A DNA stretch of 9,889 nucleotides from Deltaproteobacteria bacterium (GTDB lineage Bacteria > Desulfobacterota > DSM-4660 > Desulfatiglandales > Desulfatiglandaceae). This document shows, piece after piece, positions 4,867 through 9,889 of the stretch. The stretch covers positions 1 through 9,889 of the forward strand of contig JABGPV010000191.1 in the NCBI GenBank assembly GCA_018644785.1, in the 5' to 3' direction. The notes under the pieces are model-generated. The model was not told where the DNA came from. It made no database searches and saw only the letters and a program-made list of their open reading frames with translations. A program made the translations under genes and the position numbers. Every line of letters begins with the position of its first letter. Position 1 is the first letter of the stretch.

Positions 4867-7152
4867 ATGGGAAACTTCCAGCATTTAAGAAATATTTATC
4901 GCAGCCTCAGTTTTCGCTTGATCTTCTGGGTGGGGCTCATTCTGGCATTGAGTATTTCCGCCTGGGCCTATTATAACATTGGTCAACAGAAAAAACGGGC
5001 CATTGGAAATATTGTGGAAGGGGCGGACCGGCTGGGAAATACCATCAGGTTGGGAGTCCATTATGCCATGATGATCAACTCCCGGGAGGACATTACCCGT
5101 ACCATCCTAAATATCGGGAAAGAAAAGAGCATAGAAAACATCCGCATCTACAACAAGGCCGGGGAGATCAGGTATTCAACCATCGCCGGTGAGGTGGGTA
5201 AGATAACAAACATCCGGGAAAAAGCCTGCTTTATCTGCCATAAAACAGATCCCCCTTCAGTCAATGTAGGTCTGGCACAAAGGACACGTATATTTGATTC
5301 ACCGAAAGGGCAAAGGCGAATGGGAATCATCAGCCCCATTTACAATGAGCCGGGATGCGCCAGCGCTGCCTGCCATTTTCACCCGGAAAAAAAGCAGGTT
5401 TTGGGAGCACTGGATGTCGTTATCTCATTAAGAGACACAGACAAGGAGATTTTCTCTTATGAGAGAGGAATCATCCTTATGGCTGTTTTTATCTTTTTAG
5501 GGACATCCGGCTTCATGGCTATCTTTCTTCTGAGATTTGTGAATCGCCCCATCCGAAAATTGATTGAAGGGACACGGCATATCGGTCGCGGAGAATACGA
5601 TTATTCAGTCGACTTGAAAAGAAATGATGATATCGGCCAACTGGCCACTGCCATCAACCAGATGGGCCGGAAGATCGGTGAAAACCAGGACGAGCTCAAC
5701 AAACAGAAAGGAGAATATCAGAAACTCTTTGAGTCTGCCCCCTGCTACATTACGGTTCAGGACAGGGATTTCAGGCTGCTGAGATACAATCGAGAGTTTG
5801 CAGAACATTTTGACCCCCATTCAGGGGATTACTGTTATCAAGCTTATAAAGGCAGAAATGAAAGATGCGAAGTATGTCCTGTTTTAAATACCTTCGAGGA
5901 CGGCCAATCCCATCACAGCGAAGAAGAAGGTGTCAACAAAGATGGAACAAAATCGTATTGGATGGTTCGAACCTCCCCCGTAAAGAACAAGCACGGTGAA
6001 GTGATTGCCGCCATGGAGATGTCCCTGGATGTGACGGCAATGAAGCACCTGGAATCGGAGGTGGAAAAATCAGAGGAGAAATACAGGAATATTTTCACCA
6101 CCATACCAAACCCTGTTTTTGTCCTGGATCAATCAACCCTGGAAATCCTGGACTGTAATGACAATGCCACCGCGGTATATGGGTACGGCCAGGAAGAGAT
6201 TCTGATGACGTCCTTTCTCAACTTTTTTGGAGCAGATGGGCGGAAGCAATACGAGTCTCAAATGAAGACATCCACCGCGCTGGATCGGGTGAAACATTAT
6301 GGAAAAGACGGGAAGGTCATCTATGTGAACATCCGGGTTTCATCCACCGAATATCTGGGAAAAGGGGTTTTCCTGGTTACCATCAGTGATATTACCGAGC
6401 AGTTGCTGGCAGAACAACAACTGATTCAGGCAAGCAAAATGGCGACTCTCGGGGAGATGTCCACCGGGGTTGCTCACGAATTGAACCAGCCCCTCTCCGT
6501 CATCAAGACGGCGGGAAGTTTTTTGCACAAAAAGGTCCTGAAGGGAGAGGACATTGATGACGAAACCATGAAAACATTGACCGGTGAAATCAATGTTCAA
6601 GTGGATCGCGCCTCAAAGATCATCAATCACATGCGGGAGTTCGGTCGCAAATCAGATGTTGTTAGTGAGAAGGTTCAGCTGAATGAAGCCCTTGAACGGG
6701 CACTTGGAATCTTTCGCCAGCAGTTGAAACTGAGAGAAATCGAGGTCGTCATGGATCTGCAACCGGATCTTCCATCTGTTATGGCCGATTCCAATCGGTT
6801 GGAGCAGGTCTTTATAAACCTGCTTATCAACGCCAGGGATGCCATTGAAGCGAAATGGGGGGGAAATGTTGAACAAAAAGCTAAAGCCAAGAAAATATTT
6901 CTGAAAACACATGCAAAAAACGGGCGGGCCGTAGTGGAAATAGCGGATACAGGCACCGGAATTCCGCCAGGTATTATCGACAAGATTTTTGAACCTTTTT
7001 TCACAACAAAACAGGTGGGAAAAGGCACAGGACTGGGTCTTTCCATCAGTTATGGTATTATACGGGACTATGATGGCGCCATAAGGGTGAAAAGCCGAGA
7101 AGAAGAAGGGTCTCGTTTTATTATTGAGTTCCCCGTTTCCAGTGAGAATTGA
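4867..7152 (+). CDS. Membrane histidine kinase with two c-heme motifs, HAMP and two PAS domains
   Basis: This 761-residue sensor begins with a membrane helix (about 18-36), then a periplasmic domain (about 37-198) holding two c-type heme motifs: Cys121-x2-Cys124-His125 and Cys164-x4-Cys169-His170 (GCASAACHFH). A second helix (about 201-222) leads to HAMP (222-275), PAS1 (about 285-392) and PAS2 (about 398-512). The kinase core has an H-box AHELNQPL with phospho-acceptor His537, an N-box with Asn655 (LLINARDA), a G1 box at Asp694 (DTGTGIP) and a G2 box at 720-725 (GTGLGL). PAS1 also has a cysteine set, Cys323, Cys334 and Cys337 (C-x10-C-x2-C-P), possibly a metal or redox site. The hemes suggest sensing of periplasmic redox potential or a gas ligand; this is inference. 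The gene starts 36 bp after the selenoprotein and overlaps the next gene by one base. The ATG at 4867 has only a weak ribosome binding site, but no later start would keep the first helix. Confidence 0.92.
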   Translation: MGNFQHLRNIYRSLSFRLIFWVGLILALSISAWAYYNIGQQKKRAIGNIVEGADRLGNTIRLGVHYAMMINSREDITRTILNIGKEKSIENIRIYNKAGEIRYSTIAGEVGKITNIREKACFICHKTDPPSVNVGLAQRTRIFDSPKGQRRMGIISPIYNEPGCASAACHFHPEKKQVLGALDVVISLRDTDKEIFSYERGIILMAVFIFLGTSGFMAIFLLRFVNRPIRKLIEGTRHIGRGEYDYSVDLKRNDDIGQLATAINQMGRKIGENQDELNKQKGEYQKLFESAPCYITVQDRDFRLLRYNREFAEHFDPHSGDYCYQAYKGRNERCEVCPVLNTFEDGQSHHSEEEGVNKDGTKSYWMVRTSPVKNKHGEVIAAMEMSLDVTAMKHLESEVEKSEEKYRNIFTTIPNPVFVLDQSTLEILDCNDNATAVYGYGQEEILMTSFLNFFGADGRKQYESQMKTSTALDRVKHYGKDGKVIYVNIRVSSTEYLGKGVFLVTISDITEQLLAEQQLIQASKMATLGEMSTGVAHELNQPLSVIKTAGSFLHKKVLKGEDIDDETMKTLTGEINVQVDRASKIINHMREFGRKSDVVSEKVQLNEALERALGIFRQQLKLREIEVVMDLQPDLPSVMADSNRLEQVFINLLINARDAIEAKWGGNVEQKAKAKKIFLKTHAKNGRAVVEIADTGTGIPPGIIDKIFEPFFTTKQVGKGTGLGLSISYGIIRDYDGAIRVKSREEEGSRFIIEFPVSSEN

Positions 7153-8294
7153 TGTCTAAAAGAATTCTTTTGGTAGATGACGAAGAGGGTATTCGAACGG
7201 TTCTGGGTATATCCCTGACGGATTCGGGCTACGAAGTATTGAAAGCCGGGGGCGGTGCAGAAGCCCTTCGTCTTTTCAGAGACCAAAAGCCCCACATCGT
7301 GTTGACGGACATAAAGATGCCCGGGATGGATGGCATTCAGGTGCTTCAGAAAATCAAAGAAGAAAGTCCTGAAACCGAAGTGATTATGATTTCCGGGCAT
7401 GGTGATATGGACCTGGCCATAGAGAGCTTGAAATATGGTGCAACCGATTTCATTACCAAACCCATAAACGATGACATCCTGGAAATAGCGCTAAAAAGGG
7501 CCAATGAAAAGATTTTTCTCAAAAGCAAAATGAAGGAATACACGGAAAATCTGGAACAACTGGTGGAGGAAAAGACAAGAAAGCTGCTCAATGCGGAACG
7601 GTTGACAGGCGTGGGACAGACAGTGGCCGGACTCGCCCACGCCATCAAGAATGTGGCCGCCGGGCTGAAAGGGGGTGCGTTTGTTTTAGAGAAGGGGCTT
7701 GAACTGGATAATAAAAAGTACCTGCTTGAGGGCTGGGAAATGGTCAAGGGGAATCTGGGGAAAATCGGTGACATGGCCATGGATCTCCTGAATTATACCA
7801 AGGAACGTACCCCTGAATACCAGCGATATGAACTCAATGAACCGCTCCGAGAGGTCTTTTTGCTGATGGTCCATAAGGCCGAAAAGTCAGGGGTAATCCT
7901 TGAGAAAAACCTTGATGACCGGCTGACCGAAGGGTGGTTGGATCCAAAGGGAATACACCGATGCATTCTGAACCTGGTGACCAACGCCATAGACGCCTGC
8001 ACGGATATTTCATGTTCCCAACCGCGTGGCAAAGTAACACTCCGCTCACAGAAAATCGAAGGCTGGGCAGTGGAATATCAGGTCATCGACAATGGTTGCG
8101 GCATGGACCCGGAGACCCAGAAGAAAATATTTCAGCGGTTTTTCAGCACCAAAGGGTCCCGCGGGACGGGCCTGGGTTTGATGATCACCAAAAAGATCGT
8201 CGACGAGCATGGCGGCGTGATTAAGTGTCAATCTAAAACGGGAAAGGGCACCAAATTTATTCTCCGGCTGCCTGAAAAGGAAAAAGTTTATTAA
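7152..8294 (+). CDS. REC-histidine kinase hybrid
   Basis: This 380-residue soluble protein has an N-terminal receiver (about 4-118) with Asp10/Asp11 (LLVDDEEG), phospho-acceptor Asp53 (LTDIKMPG) and Lys103 (TKP). A charged, probably coiled-coil linker follows (about 112-150), then a kinase core. The core has a histidine box AHAIKN with His163, an N-box with Asn278 (LVTNAIDAC), a G1 box at Asp313 (DNGCGMD) and a G2 box at 338-343 (GTGLGL). The histidine box lacks the acidic residue that normally follows the phospho-histidine. The ATG overlaps the upstream kinase's stop in TGATG, with GTGAG 5 nt before it, so the two are almost certainly translationally coupled. The natural reading is that the heme kinase phosphorylates this receiver, which then tunes its own kinase domain and passes the signal on, perhaps to the lone receiver encoded at 8890-9282. 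Partner choice is inferred. Confidence 0.9.
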   Translation: MSKRILLVDDEEGIRTVLGISLTDSGYEVLKAGGGAEALRLFRDQKPHIVLTDIKMPGMDGIQVLQKIKEESPETEVIMISGHGDMDLAIESLKYGATDFITKPINDDILEIALKRANEKIFLKSKMKEYTENLEQLVEEKTRKLLNAERLTGVGQTVAGLAHAIKNVAAGLKGGAFVLEKGLELDNKKYLLEGWEMVKGNLGKIGDMAMDLLNYTKERTPEYQRYELNEPLREVFLLMVHKAEKSGVILEKNLDDRLTEGWLDPKGIHRCILNLVTNAIDACTDISCSQPRGKVTLRSQKIEGWAVEYQVIDNGCGMDPETQKKIFQRFFSTKGSRGTGLGLMITKKIVDEHGGVIKCQSKTGKGTKFILRLPEKEKVY

Positions 8295-8324
8295 AACACA
8301 ACCTAAACCAAGAAGGAGCTCTTT

Positions 8325-8822
8325 ATGGTAGAATACAAAAACATCCTATTTTGCACCGACCTTTCAGAGGATGCAAACATTGCCTTTTTTCACGCTCTCG
8401 ATATGGCGAAAAAGCATCATGCACAACTGCATATCCTTCATATTCCCCATTCATCCTACTCCTATTGCAGGCATATTGTGGATGAACATGTACCGGAGGG
8501 TTCAGAGGGGGGGGAAGCTTTTTTTGACGAGGAAATAGCAAAAAGGGCCGAAGACGCGCTTAAAAAGCAATACCTGGATAAACTGGGTGATTTAGAGAAC
8601 CATGAATTTGTGGTCAAGAGCGGGTCTCCTGACGTTGAAATCATCCGTTATGCCAGAAAGCATAACATTGATGTGATCGTCATGGGCGCGCTGGGGAAAT
8701 CCGAAGCAGAGAGAATTGAACATGGAAGCACTGTTGGCAGTGTGTCCAAATATGCCCACTGCCATGTGATTGCCATCAGAAATCCGGTAAATCAGTTTAC
8801 ATTACCCGGGAATATGTATTGA
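8325..8822 (+). CDS. Universal stress protein (UspA family), ATP-binding type
   Basis: This 165-residue protein fits the UspA fold throughout: an N-terminal strand ILFCTDLSEDA (7-17), an internal LHILHI strand, IDVIVMGALG (114-124), and the ATP-loop pattern Gly121-x2-Gly124-x9-Gly134-Ser135, followed by VGSVSKYAHCHVIAIR. That glycine pattern marks the ATP-binding class rather than the non-binding UspA type. Such proteins are cytoplasmic, usually dimeric, and act in stress survival or as adaptors for transporters and kinases. AAGGAG at 8313-8318, 6 nt before the ATG, supports the start. It lies 30 bp after the hybrid kinase in the same direction, so it is probably part of the same transcript and responds to the same signal. 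Confidence 0.92.
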   Translation: MVEYKNILFCTDLSEDANIAFFHALDMAKKHHAQLHILHIPHSSYSYCRHIVDEHVPEGSEGGEAFFDEEIAKRAEDALKKQYLDKLGDLENHEFVVKSGSPDVEIIRYARKHNIDVIVMGALGKSEAERIEHGSTVGSVSKYAHCHVIAIRNPVNQFTLPGNMY

Positions 8823-8889
8823 ATCAGATGGTGGAATTTTATACCTGATAAGTGTCGGCAGTAGGACCTATTGATGAAGGAGTCAAGAA

Positions 8890-9282
8890 ATGGCAAGAAA
8901 AGTCCTGGTCGTGGATGATGAATTGGATATGAGAATATTTGTAAGCACACTTTTAGAAACAAGCGGATATAAACCTCTTACAGCTGTGGATGGAAAAGAA
9001 GGGATGCTGGTTGCCCGCAGGGAAAAGCCCTCCGTGGTTATACTGGACGTGATGATGCCCAGCGAAAGTGGTATCGGAATGTATCGCGAACTCAAAACTG
9101 ATCCTGAATTAAAGGATATCCCTGTTATCATGCTGTCTGCCCTCTCTAAGAAGACTTTTTACCATTCTCAAAAAGTCCTGGATGAATATAAAGGGGAGAC
9201 TGTTCCGGAACCCTCAGCCTACATCGAGAAACCACCCGAGCCGGACGAACTATTGGAAGCCATTCAGGCCTGTCTTGAATAG
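8890..9282 (+). CDS. Single-domain response regulator (REC only)
   Basis: This 130-residue protein is a bare CheY-like receiver with Asp9/Asp10 (LVVDDELD), phospho-acceptor Asp53 (VILDVMMP), Ser83 in the switch position (IMLSALS) and Lys114 (IEKPP). Between Ser83 and Lys114 there is a longer than usual charged insertion (about 86-110: SKKTFYHSQKVLDEYKG and onward), found in some deltaproteobacterial receivers. There is no output domain, so it must work by binding a partner or as a phosphorelay intermediate. AAGGAG at 8877-8882 lies 7 nt before the ATG. It is in line with the two kinases and the stress protein, 67 bp after the latter. Confidence 0.92.
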   Translation: MARKVLVVDDELDMRIFVSTLLETSGYKPLTAVDGKEGMLVARREKPSVVILDVMMPSESGIGMYRELKTDPELKDIPVIMLSALSKKTFYHSQKVLDEYKGETVPEPSAYIEKPPEPDELLEAIQACLE

Positions 9283-9330
9283 AACTCCGGCTTCGCTTTT
9301 GATTGTTTCCAAAATTGTTTGAGGGAAAAA

Positions 9331-9807
9331 TTGCACCGCAAAAATACAAAAAATGCCGTTGATAAGGAATCTTCAGGGTATTTCATCAGTACCGTATCCA
9401 GGGAAGTGGATCTCTCCCAGAAGACCATACGCGAGTACGAAAAAATGGGCTTGGTGAACCCGAGACGGGAACCCAGGACCAATAACCGTATTTACTCCGA
9501 TTTCGATATCGCTCAGATACGGCAAATTTCCCATTTGATCCATAATGAGGGTCTTACATTGCCCTGCCTCAGACGGTTGCTCCAATTGGCACCATGCTGG
9601 AATGTCTTTGACTGTGACGCAAAAGATGATTGCTCCGCTTACAATTCCCCTTACAAACCCTGTTATGAAACCAGACAAACGGCTGAAACCCGTTGTGATG
9701 ATTCCTGTGATCACTGTGCCATTTATGTAAATCGATCCGTAAAAAGGACAAAAATTCTGAAAAGTCCCATACCCAAGAAGAGGAAAGGGGGACGTCCGGA
9801 CTTGTAA
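9331..9807 (+). CDS. MerR/HspR-like regulator with cysteine-rich C-terminal domain
   Basis: This 158-residue protein has a MerR-type winged helix-turn-helix at about 17-85: YFISTVSREVDLSQKTIREYEKMGLV… then NNRIYSDFDIAQIRQISHLI. The short spacing and NxRxYS segment are closest to the HspR-like branch. The rest is cysteine-rich: Cys89 (PCW), 95, 101, 111 (PCY), 122, 126 and 129 (CDHCAIY). This resembles the small 'two-CW' cysteine domain seen in deltaproteobacteria and could bind a metal, an Fe-S cluster or respond to thiol oxidation (inference). The C-terminus is strongly basic (KKRKGGR). TTG at 9331 is preferred because GAGGG at 9321-9325 lies 5 nt before it; an in-frame TTG at 9319 overlaps that site. 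It is the only recognisable DNA-binding protein in the window and therefore the best local candidate to bind the operator repeats before the cytochrome b gene. Confidence 0.85.
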   Translation: MHRKNTKNAVDKESSGYFISTVSREVDLSQKTIREYEKMGLVNPRREPRTNNRIYSDFDIAQIRQISHLIHNEGLTLPCLRRLLQLAPCWNVFDCDAKDDCSAYNSPYKPCYETRQTAETRCDDSCDHCAIYVNRSVKRTKILKSPIPKKRKGGRPDL

Positions 9808-9829
9808 AGCGCTATCCTGCCGGTATCCC

Positions 9830-9889
9830 ATGCCGATGAATAAACCACACCCCAAAAATTCAAAGATCCGGAAAAAAGCACTTCTGAAA
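9830..9889 (+). CDS. Possible 5' end of the next gene (partial)
   Basis: An ATG at 9830 (or 9836) opens a frame that runs without a stop to the window's right edge. The 20 visible residues are very basic (MPMNKPHPKNSKIRKKALLK), as is common before the first membrane helix of a sensor kinase or transporter. No good ribosome binding site is visible, so this is tentative. Confidence 0.3.
   Translation, partial: MPMNKPHPKNSKIRKKALLK

Overview
The window looks like the chromosome of a Desulfobacterota (deltaproteobacterial) anaerobe, probably a sulfate reducer or a relative. The evidence is the gene content: a NarI/DsrM-type membrane cytochrome b next to an HdrD/DsrK-type CCG iron-sulfur protein, a c-type-heme sensor kinase, stand-alone REC proteins and a cysteine-rich MerR protein. 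No genus can be named. Coding density is high and no rRNA, tRNA, CRISPR array or insertion sequence was seen.

Left part (1-2531): the last codons of an upstream gene; a single-domain response regulator with an aromatic C-terminal tail (75-587); a YkgJ/CxxCxxCC-type metal-binding protein (701-1414) behind a plausible sigma-70 promoter; and, convergent with it and overlapping by 14 bp, a short Old-Yellow-Enzyme-type NADH:flavin oxidoreductase with a C-terminal [4Fe-4S] motif (minus strand, 1401-2531).

Middle (2532-2848): a 317-bp AT-rich divergent intergenic region. It holds a good promoter facing right (TTGACA, 17 bp, TATACA), two copies of GTATATACAT overlapping the -10 and the expected start site, a 6-bp hairpin, and a perfect 8+1+8 palindrome abutting the ribosome binding site.

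Right part (2849-9807), all plus strand and closely spaced: a five-helix cytochrome b subunit; its HdrD/DsrK-like partner; a two-heme, two-PAS histidine kinase; a REC-histidine kinase hybrid; a universal stress protein; a lone REC protein; and a MerR/HspR-like regulator with a cysteine-rich tail. The first codons of another gene may begin at 9830.

The main discovery is that the HdrD/DsrK-like gene is interrupted by a TGA at 4300-4302 but is not broken. The frame is unchanged on both sides, the TGA falls where relatives have Cys (…TE-[C]-GHAYRAL…), and a perfect 8-bp hairpin with a GGTA apex begins 15 nt downstream, the hallmark of a bacterial SECIS element. It should be read as one 425-residue selenoprotein with Sec250, not as two genes or a pseudogene.

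As a working model (inference), the cytochrome b and the selenoprotein form a membrane complex moving electrons between the quinone pool or periplasmic cytochromes and a cytoplasmic thiol/disulfide partner. The kinases, REC proteins and MerR protein would sense redox state and control this or related genes.
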